Shown here: positions 29,574-41,727 of the stretch, one piece after another
Layout of the letters: every line of letters begins with the position of its first letter
Numbering within the stretch: the first letter of the stretch is position 1
Origin: Burkholderia sp.
Lineage (GTDB): Bacteria > Pseudomonadota > Gammaproteobacteria > Burkholderiales > Burkholderiaceae
Length of the DNA stretch: 64,000 nt
Direction of reading: 5' to 3'
Assembly (NCBI GenBank): GCA_031253835.1
Contig: JAIRVP010000069.1
Coordinates: forward strand, 1-64,000
The notes under the pieces: generated by a model
What the model was told of the DNA's origin: nothing
The model's database searches: none
What the model saw: the letters and a program-made list of their open reading frames with translations, nothing else
Program-made: the position numbers and the translations under genes

Positions 29574-30119
29574 ATGGCAGAACTGCCCCGATCCTTTCCG
29601 CGTCACCCGGTATTTCACGCGGGTGAACTCGACGCGCAGCACCGCTTCGGCGTCGCCGACGAAGCCGAGCGGATGAGCGACGTCGTGACGACGCGGCTGA
29701 GCGTCGGCGTGCGGCAGTTCGTCGAATCGCAGCCGTTCATGTTCGTCGGCACCGCAAGCGGCGCACGCGCCCCCGTGATCTGCGACATCGTGCAGAGCCT
29801 GCGCGATGCGAACGGCGATCTGCTGCCGGTCGTCCGCGTGATCGACACGAAGACGCTGCGGTTCGCGTTGCCTGTACAGGACGGTGACGGTGGCCGGATC
29901 GACGCGGCCGCGTGCGACGGCAGCGGTGTCGGGTTGCTGTTCGTCGATTTCGTGCGCGGAATCCGCTACCGGATCAACGGTCGCGCGACGTTGCGGGCCG
30001 ATCCGCCAGAAGCGGATGCGGCGCCGTGGGCGGCCGGCAGCGCGCTCGTCGAGCTGGCGGTCGCGCAGGCGTACGGCAACTGCGGCACGCGGGTCGTGCG
30101 GCTGAAGCCGGCCGGGTAA
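29574..30119 (+). CDS. Pyridoxamine-5'-phosphate-oxidase-fold flavin-binding protein (second of two)
   Basis: A PPOX-like protein of 181 residues from the ATG at 29574, or 189 from 29550; neither start has a clear ribosome site. After an N-terminal helix region (FHAGELDAQHRFGVADEAERM) comes the split barrel: QFVESQPFMFVGTASGARAPV, then GVGLLFVDFVRGIRYRINGRATL. The FVDFVR and GRATL blocks match the smaller protein at 27118-27546. It lies between the exaC-type gene and the EutR-like regulator on the same strand. The actual cofactor and substrate are unknown; a link to ethanolamine breakdown rests only on position. Confidence 0.7.
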   Translation: MAELPRSFPRHPVFHAGELDAQHRFGVADEAERMSDVVTTRLSVGVRQFVESQPFMFVGTASGARAPVICDIVQSLRDANGDLLPVVRVIDTKTLRFALPVQDGDGGRIDAAACDGSGVGLLFVDFVRGIRYRINGRATLRADPPEADAAPWAAGSALVELAVAQAYGNCGTRVVRLKPAG

Positions 30120-30272
30120 CCGGTATCCGGGAGCCTGTCACGGCGTGGATGCGCGGTCGCAGCGCGTGCCGCACCGGCGGCGTGCGCGGGACGCCGCCTT
30201 CGGGTGCGCCCGCATGGCGCGCGCCGGCCGGGCTGTGTGGAATGACGGGCTGGCCGCCGGGCCGTGCGGTTC

Positions 30273-30286
30273 GGCACGGGACTTGC
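30273..30286 (+). promoter_or_regulatory. Sigma-54 (-24/-12) promoter of the eutR-like gene
   Basis: CGGCACG-GGAC-TTGC: GG at 30273-30274 and GC at 30285-30286 are 10 bp apart. It differs from the RpoN consensus only by C for T before the GG. It lies 38 bp before the ATG and closely resembles the element before the aldehyde dehydrogenase. Confidence 0.75.
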
Positions 30287-30324
30287 GTGATACGCGCGGT
30301 TCCGGGCAGGTGAGGGAGGACACG

Positions 30325-31359
30325 ATGGATCAACACGTGGCGTGCAGAGAAGAACCGACCGCCGAAGACACGCGGCGCAACGCGCAGGGTGACGACGCGC
30401 TCGCCGGGCAGGCCGTCGTCAGCGTCGCGCACGATGCGGACGAGCAGGCGCGCAACCTGATCGGCTGGCGGCAGACCTACGACCAGCTCGCGGCCGGCCG
30501 CTTCGTCGGCACGCTGACCGAGCTGCCGCTCGACACGATGAAGCTGTTTCGCGAATCGACGAGCCATTTGCTGCGCCAGGCGTGCGAAGTGCGTGGCGAC
30601 GCGTACTGGTTCGGCATTCCGCTCGTGTGCGACGGCAACGCACGCGTCGATGCGTGCCGGATCGGGCCCGGCGCGCTCGCGTTCCGGCCCGGCAACGTCG
30701 AATTCGAACTGGTGACGCCCGCGCAGTTCTCGATCTACGGCGTTGTCGTGCGCGGCGACGTGCTGCGCCGCTATGCGGAGGAAGTCGAGCACCGCGCGCT
30801 CGACGAGCGGCTGTTCACGCAGCGCGTGATGCAGGTCGGCGATGCGCGGCTCGCGCGCCTGTGCGCGTTGCTCGGCCGCCGCCTCGACGGCGCGGTGGCG
30901 ATGGCCGGCCCGCTGGCCGATGCGCAGCGCGACGACCTGCAGGCCGACGTGCTGGCCGCGCTGTTCGACGTGTGCGCGCAACCGGCCGACGATGGCAGCG
31001 GCGCCGCGCCGTCGACGCGCCGCTGGATCGTCGAGCAGGCGCGCGACTATGTGCTCGCGCACCGCACGCGCCCGGTCGGCGTGCCGGAGCTGTGCGAGCA
31101 GTTGCTCGTGAGTCGGCGCACACTGCAGTACTGCTTCCAGGACGTGCTCGGGATGGCGCCCGCGACCTACCTGCGCACGCTGCGGCTGAACGGCGCGCGG
31201 CGCGACCTGTGCGGTCGCGCGGCCGGCTCGGTGCAGGATGTCGCGGAGGCGTGGGGTTTCTGGCACCTGAGCCAGTTCGCGACCGACTACCGGCGCCTGT
31301 TCGGCAAGCGGCCGTCGGAGACGCTGCGCGATCGCGCGGTGATGGTCGCGGCGGGCTGA
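30325..31359 (+). CDS. eutR: AraC-family regulator, EutR-like
   Basis: A 344-residue AraC/XylS regulator resembling enterobacterial EutR throughout: WRQTYDQLAAGRFVGTLTEL, FRESTSHLLRQACEV, YWFGIP, FRPGNVEFELVTP, then the C-terminal HTH pair with VPELCEQLLVSRRTLQYCFQDVLGM and EAWGFWHLSQFATDYRRLFGKRPSETL. EutR activates ethanolamine genes in response to ethanolamine plus adenosylcobalamin, which fits the eat-eutBC-exaC neighbourhood. The ATG at 30325 has GGGAGGA in front. A sigma-54 type promoter upstream suggests control by nitrogen status or by a separate enhancer-binding protein. Confidence 0.88.
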   Translation: MDQHVACREEPTAEDTRRNAQGDDALAGQAVVSVAHDADEQARNLIGWRQTYDQLAAGRFVGTLTELPLDTMKLFRESTSHLLRQACEVRGDAYWFGIPLVCDGNARVDACRIGPGALAFRPGNVEFELVTPAQFSIYGVVVRGDVLRRYAEEVEHRALDERLFTQRVMQVGDARLARLCALLGRRLDGAVAMAGPLADAQRDDLQADVLAALFDVCAQPADDGSGAAPSTRRWIVEQARDYVLAHRTRPVGVPELCEQLLVSRRTLQYCFQDVLGMAPATYLRTLRLNGARRDLCGRAAGSVQDVAEAWGFWHLSQFATDYRRLFGKRPSETLRDRAVMVAAG

Positions 31360-31407
31360 CGAAGGCGGCGCGGCTGGTGCGCCGGCTGGCTGCCGCGCCC
31401 TGTTTCC

Positions 31408-32505
31408 TTATCCGGTGGTCGTCGCCGCCGCATCGCGCGGCGCGGGCCACGGCAGTCCATCCCAGTCGACCTTCCGGTAAGCGGCCTCGACCGCTGCCAG
31501 ATCGTCCGGCCGCTCGCTGCGGTGCAGCCCGTGCAAGTCGGCCGGCAGGTCGAGTTCGACCGGCACGCAATGCGGATAGTCGCGCACGCGCAGCGCCGGC
31601 CCGATCGTCGTGAAGCACGCGAGCGCCGGCACGTCGAAACCGTCGGCGAGATGCAGCGCGGCCGTGTCGGGCGCGAACAGCACGCTGGCGCCCTTGACCC
31701 ATGCGATGAAGCGCGCGGTGTCGGTCGCGTCGCCGCTCACGTCGACGTAATCCGGATGCGCGACCGGGCCGAAGCCGGCCACCGGCAGCCCGTAGCGCTG
31801 CACGAGCCGTTCCACGAACACCGCGCGCAGCGCAGGCGGCACGCTGCGCACGGCCGTGCTCGCATTCGGGCAGAACAGCACGTACGGCCGCTGCCACGCT
31901 GCCGGCAATGCGGGCAGCGGCAACCGTGCGAGCCAGCGGTTGCGCTTCGCGGCGGCCGGCACGGTGGCCGGATCGACGCCGAGCGCATCGAGGAAGAAAT
32001 CGATCATCGGCAGCCGCGCGAACGCGGGCCAGTACAGGTGATTGCCGACGTCGATGCACGGCGCATCGGCGGGCAGCGCTTCGACAGGGCACGGCAACGC
32101 GCGCGACGGCGCGACGACGTCGGCCGCGAGCGCATACAGCGCATCGACGTAGCGCGGCGCGCGGGCCGGCCGGTACAGCGTGACGCGCAGGCCCGGGTGG
32201 GCCGCACGCAGCGCGGCGACGGCCGTCAGCCCGATCACCGAATCGCCGAGCGTGACGCCCATTCCGTTGATGACGTGCACATGCCGCGCGCCGTCGTAGT
32301 CGAGCCGGAACGGCCGGTGCGCGGCGTGCAGCAGCCCGAGCGCGGGGGCGGCCGGCACGTGGCCGTCGGCGCGCCCGCCACCGTGCTCGACGTCGTACGG
32401 CGCGACGAGCGTGCCGTCGGGCGCGAGCAGCGTGCCGGGGCAGGCGAGCGCGTCCTCATGCGACAGCGCGACGCCGGGCGGCGCGGTGTGCGCGTCCACC
32501 GTCAT
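31408..32505 (-). CDS. GT9 (heptosyltransferase-like) family protein coupled to a ThDP enzyme
   Basis: A 365-residue protein. After a unique N-terminus of about 75 residues (CPGTLLAPDGTLVAPYD) comes a GT9-like two-domain fold: GMGVTLGDSVIGLTAVAALRAAHP, a NASTAVRSVPPAL motif in place of the usual acceptor-phosphate loop, and FAPDTAALHLADGFDVPALACFTT, which is the hallmark of the C-terminal nucleotide-sugar site. Classical heptosyltransferases build the LPS core, but this gene stands apart from LPS loci. Its ATG overlaps the stop of the thiamine-diphosphate enzyme (ATGA), so the pair is translationally coupled. The function of the pair is unknown. Confidence 0.75.
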   Translation of the reverse strand: MTVDAHTAPPGVALSHEDALACPGTLLAPDGTLVAPYDVEHGGGRADGHVPAAPALGLLHAAHRPFRLDYDGARHVHVINGMGVTLGDSVIGLTAVAALRAAHPGLRVTLYRPARAPRYVDALYALAADVVAPSRALPCPVEALPADAPCIDVGNHLYWPAFARLPMIDFFLDALGVDPATVPAAAKRNRWLARLPLPALPAAWQRPYVLFCPNASTAVRSVPPALRAVFVERLVQRYGLPVAGFGPVAHPDYVDVSGDATDTARFIAWVKGASVLFAPDTAALHLADGFDVPALACFTTIGPALRVRDYPHCVPVELDLPADLHGLHRSERPDDLAAVEAAYRKVDWDGLPWPAPRDAAATTTG

Positions 32506-34205
32506 CCGCCGCGCGCGCGGCGGCCTTGCTCGCGGATCTGTTCGAGCGTCGCGGCCGGCGTACTGGCGTCCTGCGGAATGCGGATCTCGATCACCGCGGG
32601 CAGCCCGCAAGTCAGTGCGCGTTCGAGCGCGGGCGCGAAATCGGCGGTGCGCTCGACCGTCTCGCCGTGCGCGCCGAATGCACGCGCATAGGCGGCGAAA
32701 TCGGGATTCGTGAGCCCCGTGCCGTGTACGCGGCCCGGGTAGTTGCGCTCCTGATGCATGCGGATCGTGCCGAAATGGCCGTTGTTGACGACGATCGCGA
32801 CGACGTTCAGCCCGTACTGCATCGCGGTCGCGAGTTCGTTGCCGGCCATCATGAAGCAGCCGTCGCCCGCGAGCGCGACGACCGCGCGCGACGGGTACAG
32901 CGACTTCGCGGCGAGTGCGGCCGGCAGCCCGTAGCCCATTGCGCCGCTGGTCGGCGCGAGCTGCGAGCGGAAGTGCCGGTACGCGAAGTGGCGATGCAGC
33001 CAGATCGCATAGTTGCCGGCGCCGTTGGTCAGGATCGCATCGTGCGGCAGGCGCTCGCGCAACTGCACCATCACGTCGCCGAGCTGCACGTCGCCGGGCA
33101 TCGGCAGCGGCGCATGCCATTCGCGGTACGCGCGATGCGCGTCGGCGGCCGTGCCGGCCCATGCCGGACGTTCGGGCGGTTCGAGCGCGGCGAGCGGCGC
33201 GGCGATCTCGGGCATCCCCGACACGATCGGCAGGTCGGCCGCATACACGCGGCCGAGTTCATCGGCGCCCTGGTGCACGTGGATCAGCGTCTGGCGCGTC
33301 TTCGGGATGTCGAGCAGCGTGTAGCCGCCGGTCGTCGCTTCGCCGAGGCGCGGCCCGATCACGAGCAGCAGATCGGCGTCGCGGATGCGTTTCGCGAGCG
33401 CGGGATTGATCCCGAGCCCGACGTCGCCCGCGTAGTTCGGGTGCGCGTTGTCGATCGTGTCCTGGAAGCGGAACGCGCACGCGACCGGCAGTTGCCAGCG
33501 TTCGACGAAGGTGCGCAGGTTCGCGCAGGCGTCGGGCGTCCAGCCGCTGCCGCCGACGATCGCGACCGGCCGTTCCGCGCGGGCGAGCCGCTCGCGCAGC
33601 TCGTCGACCTGCGCGGCCGACGGCGCGGCCGCGACGCGTTTCGCGGCCGGCACGACGGGCTGCGCCGCGCACGCTTCGGACAGCACGTCCTCCGGCAGCG
33701 CGAGCACGACCGGGCCGGGGCGGCCCGACGTCGCGACGTGGAACGCATGGCTCAGGTACTCGGGGATACGGCGCGGGTCGTCGATCTGCGCGACCCATTT
33801 CGCCATCTGGCCGAACATCCGGCGGTAGTCGATTTCCTGGAAGGCTTCGCGGTCGAGGTGCTCGCGCGCGCACTGGCCGACGAACAGGATCATCGGCGTC
33901 GAATCCTGGAACGCGGTGTGCACGCCGATCGACGCATGGGTCGCGCCGGGCCCGCGCGTGACGAAGGCGATGCCGGGGCGGCCGGTGAGCTTGCCGACCG
34001 CTTCGGCCATGTTCGCGGCGGCCGCCTCGTGGCGGCAGACGACCGTCTGGATGCGCGCGGTGTCGTCCGCCAGCGCATCGAGTACGGCGAGGAAACTCTC
34101 GCCCGGCACGCAGAACACGCGTTCGACGTGATTGGCGAGCAACGCATCGACGAGCAGTCGTGCACCGGTGGTGGCACGCGGCTCGAGATCCTTGGAATGC
34201 GACAT
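32502..34205 (-). CDS. Thiamine-diphosphate-dependent enzyme, acetolactate-synthase-like
   Basis: A 567-residue ThDP enzyme with the three-domain layout of acetolactate synthase, benzoylformate decarboxylase and related enzymes. N-terminal Pyr domain: ERVFCVPGESFLAVLDAL with the catalytic Glu in CRHEAAAANMAEA; central domain with DPRRIPEYLSHAFHVATSGRPGPVVLALPEDV; C-terminal PP domain with the ThDP/Mg motif GDGCFMMAGNELATAMQYGLNVVAIVVNN. No small regulatory subunit gene is adjacent, so a biosynthetic IlvBN role is unlikely; a catabolic carboligase or decarboxylase is more probable. It overlaps the GT9-like gene by ATGA. Confidence 0.85.
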   Translation of the reverse strand: MSHSKDLEPRATTGARLLVDALLANHVERVFCVPGESFLAVLDALADDTARIQTVVCRHEAAAANMAEAVGKLTGRPGIAFVTRGPGATHASIGVHTAFQDSTPMILFVGQCAREHLDREAFQEIDYRRMFGQMAKWVAQIDDPRRIPEYLSHAFHVATSGRPGPVVLALPEDVLSEACAAQPVVPAAKRVAAAPSAAQVDELRERLARAERPVAIVGGSGWTPDACANLRTFVERWQLPVACAFRFQDTIDNAHPNYAGDVGLGINPALAKRIRDADLLLVIGPRLGEATTGGYTLLDIPKTRQTLIHVHQGADELGRVYAADLPIVSGMPEIAAPLAALEPPERPAWAGTAADAHRAYREWHAPLPMPGDVQLGDVMVQLRERLPHDAILTNGAGNYAIWLHRHFAYRHFRSQLAPTSGAMGYGLPAALAAKSLYPSRAVVALAGDGCFMMAGNELATAMQYGLNVVAIVVNNGHFGTIRMHQERNYPGRVHGTGLTNPDFAAYARAFGAHGETVERTADFAPALERALTCGLPAVIEIRIPQDASTPAATLEQIREQGRRARGG

Positions 34206-34328
34206 GGGCTGCCGTCTCCCTGGGTAGCGGGACGTACAGCTTACGCCCGTTGGCGGGGCGCTGAATAGTGTCGGAACGAACAGGGTGACGGCGGCGCGCA
34301 GCGATGCGCACGCGCCGCCGTCACCGCA

Positions 34329-35717
34329 TCAGCACTCGACGATATTGACGGCCAGCCCGCCGCGCGACGTTTCCTTGTACTTCGTCTTCATGTCGGCGCC
34401 CGTCTCGCGCATCGTCTTGATTACGGAGTCGAGCGACACGTAGTGCGAGCCGTCGCCGCGCAGCGCCATGCGCGCCGCGTTGACGGCCTTCACGGACGCC
34501 ATCGCGTTGCGCTCGATGCACGGGATCTGCACCATCCCGCCGACCGGGTCGCAGGTGAGGCCGAGGTTGTGTTCCATCCCGATTTCGGCTGCGTTCTCGA
34601 CCTGCTGCGGCGTGCCGCCGAGCACGGCCGCGAGTGCACCGGCCGCCATCGAGCACGCGACGCCCACCTCGCCCTGGCAACCGACTTCGGCACCCGAGAT
34701 CGACGCGTTGAGCTTGTAAAGAATGCCGATCGCGGCGGCCGTCAGCAGGAAGTCGATCACGCCTTGCTCGTTCGCACCGGGCGTGAAGCGCGTGTAGTAG
34801 TGCAGCACGGCCGGGATGATGCCGGCCGCGCCGTTGGTCGGCGCGGTGACGACACGGCCGCCAGCGGCGTTTTCCTCGTTGACCGCGATCGCGTACAGGT
34901 TGATCCAGTCGATCATCGACAGCGGATCCTGCAGCGCGCGCTCCGGGCTGCCCGTCAGCGTGCGGTACAGCTGCGGCGCGCGGCGCTTGACCTGGAACGG
35001 GCCGGGCAGGTTGCCGTCGGCATCGGGGTTGCCGATCCCGCAGCCGCGCGACACGCACGACTGCATCACGGCCCAGATCTTCAGCAGCCCGTCGCGCGTT
35101 TCTTCCTCGGTGTGCCACGCGCGCTCGTTGTCCCACATCAGCTGCGCGATCGACTTGCCGGTCGACGCGGTCAGCGCGAGCAGCTCGGCGCCGGTGCGGA
35201 ACGGGTGCGTCATCTGCTCGGCCGCACTCAGCACCTTCGTGTTCGGCGCGCCGGCCGTCACGACGAAGCCGCCGCCGACCGACAGGTAGGTGCGCTCGAC
35301 CAGTACCGCGCCGTTCGCGTCGGATGCGCGCAGTTTCATTCCGTTCGGATGCTCGGGCAGCGCCTGGCGGTAGAACGCGATGTTCTCCTTCAGCACGAAC
35401 GGCACGGGATGCGTGCCGAGCAGTGCGAGCTGCTTCGACTTGCGGATCTCCTCCAGCCGCGCGTCGATCGTGTCGGGGTCGACGGTGTCGGGCGCGTCGC
35501 CGAGCAGGCCGAGCATCACGCCGCGGTCGGTGCCGTGGCCCTTGCCGGTCGCGCCGAGCGAGCCGTACAGCTCGACCTTTACGTGGGCCGTCGCGTCGAG
35601 CTGCCCGTCGCGCTCGAGGCCCTGGACGAACATCAGCGCCGCGCGCATCGGTCCGACCGTGTGCGAACTGGACGGACCGATGCCGATCTTGAAGAGGTCA
35701 AACACGCTGACTGCCAT
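34329..35717 (-). CDS. sdaA: L-serine ammonia-lyase, iron-sulfur-dependent
   Basis: Converts L-serine to pyruvate and ammonia with a [4Fe-4S] cluster. It has 462 residues, the normal size of the single-chain enzyme. The N-terminal beta domain begins SVFDLFKIGIGPSSSHTVGPM; the alpha domain has TAPTNGAAGIIPAVLHYY, GCQGEVGVACSMAAGAL and the cluster cysteine region LTCDPVGGMVQIPCIERNA. Further on the minus strand upstream lie gcvTHP: glycine cleavage feeds serine via GlyA, and SdaA drains serine to pyruvate. The start is 30 bp after the alginate-lyase-like gene, so it may be co-transcribed with it. Confidence 0.96.
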   Translation of the reverse strand: MAVSVFDLFKIGIGPSSSHTVGPMRAALMFVQGLERDGQLDATAHVKVELYGSLGATGKGHGTDRGVMLGLLGDAPDTVDPDTIDARLEEIRKSKQLALLGTHPVPFVLKENIAFYRQALPEHPNGMKLRASDANGAVLVERTYLSVGGGFVVTAGAPNTKVLSAAEQMTHPFRTGAELLALTASTGKSIAQLMWDNERAWHTEEETRDGLLKIWAVMQSCVSRGCGIGNPDADGNLPGPFQVKRRAPQLYRTLTGSPERALQDPLSMIDWINLYAIAVNEENAAGGRVVTAPTNGAAGIIPAVLHYYTRFTPGANEQGVIDFLLTAAAIGILYKLNASISGAEVGCQGEVGVACSMAAGALAAVLGGTPQQVENAAEIGMEHNLGLTCDPVGGMVQIPCIERNAMASVKAVNAARMALRGDGSHYVSLDSVIKTMRETGADMKTKYKETSRGGLAVNIVEC

Positions 35718-35747
35718 TTCGATACCTGCCTTGCTATAAGAATAATG

Positions 35748-36890
35748 CTAGCGCGCCTGCAATGGCAGGCACGCGGCGAGCCATGCGGGCGGCGTTGGGG
35801 AAAGCTGCTGCGCGACGCGGGCATAGCGCCCGTCGAGCCGCGCGGCCAGATGAAAGAGTTCGGTGGCGTTTTTCGGGTCCCACTGCCCCGTGTAACCCGG
35901 CAGGCCGGCCTCGCGGCGCTTCGCGTCGAACGGCACCGGCGAATTCACGAATTCCTCGTGCGTTTTCTCGCCGAGCGCGTACGGCACGAGCCAGTCGAGT
36001 GCGGCCGCGAGCGTCGCGCCGTTCGCGCCGCGCTCGCGTAGCCAGTTGCGGTTGAAGCGGCGCGCGGCGAGCGCGGCCGTCACCAGCGGCTGCAGGTCGT
36101 AGACCGCGTAATGCAGCGCATCGCGTTCCTCGAAGTCCCACGTCTTGCCGTCCGGGCCGATGTTGTCGGCGAGATGCTCGACGAACAGCCGCTGCGCGGC
36201 GTTCATCATCTTGCGGTCGCCGAGCGTGAACGCGGACAGCGCGATCAGCTTGATCCGGTGGCTCTGCCAGTTGTTGCGCCAGGTGCCGGTGAGCGGGCGC
36301 TTCTGCGCGTCGATCTGCGCGACATAGCCGGCACCGAGCTTCGCGATGAACGCGGCCGTCGCATTGCGCGTTTTTACCGGCAGCGCGCTCGCGGTCATGT
36401 CGTACGCGACGATCAGGCTCTCGAAGCGCGTTTCGTCGATCGGGTTGAAGCTCGGCTGGTAGGTCGAGACCCACGCGGACAGGAAGCGGTCGACGAGCTG
36501 CAGGTAGCGCGGCGCGTTCGTCACGCGCCACGCGAGCGCTGCGTCGCGCATCAGGTCCATGTCCTTCAGCGCGGCCGCACTCTGGTCGTAGATGCCTTCG
36601 TGCGGCAGCGTGCCCTCGGTGTGCACGCGCGCCATCGCCTTCGGCTGCTCGCCGATGCGCGCGTCGACGCTGCGGATCAGCGCCTGCACGCCCGGCTCGG
36701 CCTGCGTCGTCTCGCTCGCCTGCAGCGCCGGCGCCGCGCAGAAATTCATCGCCGCGCGCGCGCTGCCGGCCGCGCCGAGGCCGGCAGCGGCCAGCGACAG
36801 CGAGGCGACGAGCATCGGCACGAACCGGCCTGCGCGCGTGCGCGGCCGCCTCTTGGTTGCACCATGGCCCGGAAACATCGGACGCACCAT
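35748..36890 (-). CDS. Alginate lyase family secreted protein
   Basis: A 380-residue exported protein. A twin-Arg-containing basic start (KRRPRTRAGR) leads into a hydrophobic stretch and an ARA-A cleavage region near residue 47; Sec or Tat export is possible. The mature part resembles the alginate lyase superfamily (alpha/alpha toroid): YLQLVDRFLSAWVSTYQPSFNPIDE, the NNWQSHR motif that carries catalytic Asn/His, and ALHYAVYDLQPLV. The ATG at 36890 is preceded by AAGGAG six bases upstream; longer starts lack this. It lies between a terminator behind gcvP and sdaA. The substrate could be alginate or another uronate polymer. Confidence 0.82.
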   Translation of the reverse strand: MVRPMFPGHGATKRRPRTRAGRFVPMLVASLSLAAAGLGAAGSARAAMNFCAAPALQASETTQAEPGVQALIRSVDARIGEQPKAMARVHTEGTLPHEGIYDQSAAALKDMDLMRDAALAWRVTNAPRYLQLVDRFLSAWVSTYQPSFNPIDETRFESLIVAYDMTASALPVKTRNATAAFIAKLGAGYVAQIDAQKRPLTGTWRNNWQSHRIKLIALSAFTLGDRKMMNAAQRLFVEHLADNIGPDGKTWDFEERDALHYAVYDLQPLVTAALAARRFNRNWLRERGANGATLAAALDWLVPYALGEKTHEEFVNSPVPFDAKRREAGLPGYTGQWDPKNATELFHLAARLDGRYARVAQQLSPTPPAWLAACLPLQAR

Positions 36891-36971
36891 GCGGAACTCC
36901 TTCATTGGCTGGATCGCGTGTGATGTTAGCCGGATTGGCGGGGGAACGTGAACCGGTTCGCCCGGCGAACG

Positions 36972-37004
36972 AAAAAACCGCACGCAACCCCGGGTTGCGT
37001 GCGG
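36972..37004 (-). terminator. Rho-independent terminator of the gcvTHP operon
   Basis: On the minus strand a perfect 13-bp stem (36992-37004 with 36978-36990) is followed by six T (36977-36972), 38 bp behind the gcvP stop. Confidence 0.9.
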
Positions 37005-37041
37005 TGCGGTCACCATCGGGCGGCTCCTGGCCTGGCGTGCG

Positions 37042-39969
<2,928 letters not shown>

Positions 39970-40029
39970 GGCGTGACTCTGGTCCCGCGCGGGCCGGCTG
40001 GCCGGCGCCGCGCGGTTCGGGTAGGGGAT

Positions 40030-40410
40030 TTAGTCGATCAGCTTGCTGTAGGCGGCTGCGTCGATCAGCTTGTCGGTCGATGCGCCGGCCGCGAGCTTGA
40101 TCTTGAAGAGCCACACGCCGTACGCGTCGCTGTTCACTTCTTCCGGCGCGTCGGTGGCTTCTTCGTTGATGGCGATGATCTCGCCCGACACCGGCGAGTA
40201 GATGTCGGATGCCGCCTTCACCGATTCGACGACGCCGACGGCGTCGCCTTCCTTCACTTGCTTGCCGACTGCCGGCAGCTCGAGGAACACGATGTCGCCA
40301 AGCGTGTTCTGCGCGTGGTCGGTGATGCCGACCGTCAGCGTGCCGTCTGCCTCGGCGCGGATCCACTCGTGTTCGTCGGTGTATTTCAGCTCGACCGGGA
40401 CGTTGCTCAT
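40030..40410 (-). CDS. gcvH: Glycine cleavage system H protein
   Basis: The lipoylated carrier protein shuttling the aminomethyl intermediate between P, T and L proteins. It has 126 residues, as usual. The lipoyl lysine is Lys65 in VESVKAASDIYSP; other family blocks are YTDEHEWIR, GITDHAQNTLGDIVFLELP and NSDAYGVWLFKIK. It begins about 116 bp behind gcvT; the gap contains a GC-rich inverted segment but no clear terminator. An AGGAGCATCCG ribosome site precedes the ATG. Confidence 0.98.
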   Translation of the reverse strand: MSNVPVELKYTDEHEWIRAEADGTLTVGITDHAQNTLGDIVFLELPAVGKQVKEGDAVGVVESVKAASDIYSPVSGEIIAINEEATDAPEEVNSDAYGVWLFKIKLAAGASTDKLIDAAAYSKLID

Positions 40411-40526
40411 CGGATGCTCCTGGATAAAAGGGTGTGATTCGTTCTTCTGGCGCGCCGCCATGGCGCGCCGGGTATGGTTGCGCCGGGCGCCATCTCCCGG
40501 CTTACCGGGAGGCAGCCCCCCGGCCG

Positions 40527-41645
40527 TTACGCAGCGAGGACCTTGCCGTTGCGCACGAACGGCAGTTTTACCACGCGCGCGGGAAGATTCTTGTCTCGAA
40601 TTTGCACCTGGATGAGGTCGCCGATCTGGACGGCAGCCGGTACGCGCGCGAACGCGATCGATTCCTGCATCGACGGCGAGAACGTGCCGCTCGTGATCTC
40701 GCCTTCGCCGTGCGGCGTGACGACCTTCTGGTGTGCGCGCAGCACGCCGCCCGCCTTGCCGTTTTCCTTCTGCAGGATCAGGCCGACGAACGCGGCGCGC
40801 GTGCCGTTGGTTTCCAGTGCGGCGCGACCGACGAAGTCGCGCGGCGCGGTGAGGTCGACCGTCCATGCGAGGCCCGCGTCGAGCGGGGAGACGGTGTCGT
40901 CCATGTCCTGGCCGTACAGGTTCATGCCGGCCTCGAGGCGCAGCGTGTCGCGCGCGCCGAGCCCGCACGGGCGCACGCCGTTTTGCTGCAGCGCGGTCCA
41001 CAGCGCTTCGACGTGCACGGCCGGGACGATCACTTCGAAACCGTCTTCACCGGTATAGCCGGTGCGTGCGATGGTGAGATCGCCGAACGGCGTGGCGGCG
41101 ACCTGCGCGGCGTTGAACGGCTTCAGCTCGCTGGTCGCGGCGCGGGCGGAAGGCACCGTCGTCCAGACCTTTTCGCGGGCGTTCGGGCCCTGTACGGCGA
41201 CGATCGCGAAATCGCGGCGCGGCGCGATCGTGAGGCCGAAGCCGCCTTGCTCGTTCAGCTGGTTGAACCACGCGATGTCTTTCTCGGCGGTGCCGGCGTT
41301 GACGACCACGCGGAAGAATTCTTCGGTGAAGTAATAGACGATCAGGTCGTCGATGACGCCGCCCTGCGGGTTGAGCAGGCACGAGTAGAGTGCCTTGCCG
41401 GGCGTCTTGAGCTTGCCGACGTTGTTCGCGATCGCGTGCTCGAAGAACGCGCGCACGCGGCTGCCGGTGAAATCGACCACGCACATGTGCGACACGTCGA
41501 ACATGCCGGCGTCGGTGCGCACGGCTTCGTGTTCTTCGATCTGCGAGCCGTAGTTGACGGGCATGTCCCAGCCGCCGAAGTCGACCATGCGGGCATTGAG
41601 CGCGCGGTGCGCGGCGTTGAGCGGGGTGTGATTCAGTGCAGTCAT
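40527..41645 (-). CDS. gcvT: Glycine cleavage system T protein (aminomethyltransferase)
   Basis: Transfers the methylene group from the H protein to tetrahydrofolate, releasing ammonia. It has 372 residues. Family blocks: HRALNARMVDFGGWDMPVNYGSQIEEHEAVR, AGMFDVSHM, LNPQGGVIDDLIVY, RTGYTGEDGFE and RLEAGMNLYGQDMD with the folate-activating Asp. It is the first gene of the operon. Its start lies about 80 bases behind the second aptamer of the glycine riboswitch, leaving room for an expression platform that affects translation or transcription. Confidence 0.98.
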   Translation of the reverse strand: MTALNHTPLNAAHRALNARMVDFGGWDMPVNYGSQIEEHEAVRTDAGMFDVSHMCVVDFTGSRVRAFFEHAIANNVGKLKTPGKALYSCLLNPQGGVIDDLIVYYFTEEFFRVVVNAGTAEKDIAWFNQLNEQGGFGLTIAPRRDFAIVAVQGPNAREKVWTTVPSARAATSELKPFNAAQVAATPFGDLTIARTGYTGEDGFEVIVPAVHVEALWTALQQNGVRPCGLGARDTLRLEAGMNLYGQDMDDTVSPLDAGLAWTVDLTAPRDFVGRAALETNGTRAAFVGLILQKENGKAGGVLRAHQKVVTPHGEGEITSGTFSPSMQESIAFARVPAAVQIGDLIQVQIRDKNLPARVVKLPFVRNGKVLAA

Positions 41646-41727
41646 CGAGGCCTCAGGCAAGGCGCTTGCGCGCGGATCAGAACGGCCATGTGCCGACCGC
41701 CGCGGCCGATGGCCTCGAGCGATCCGG

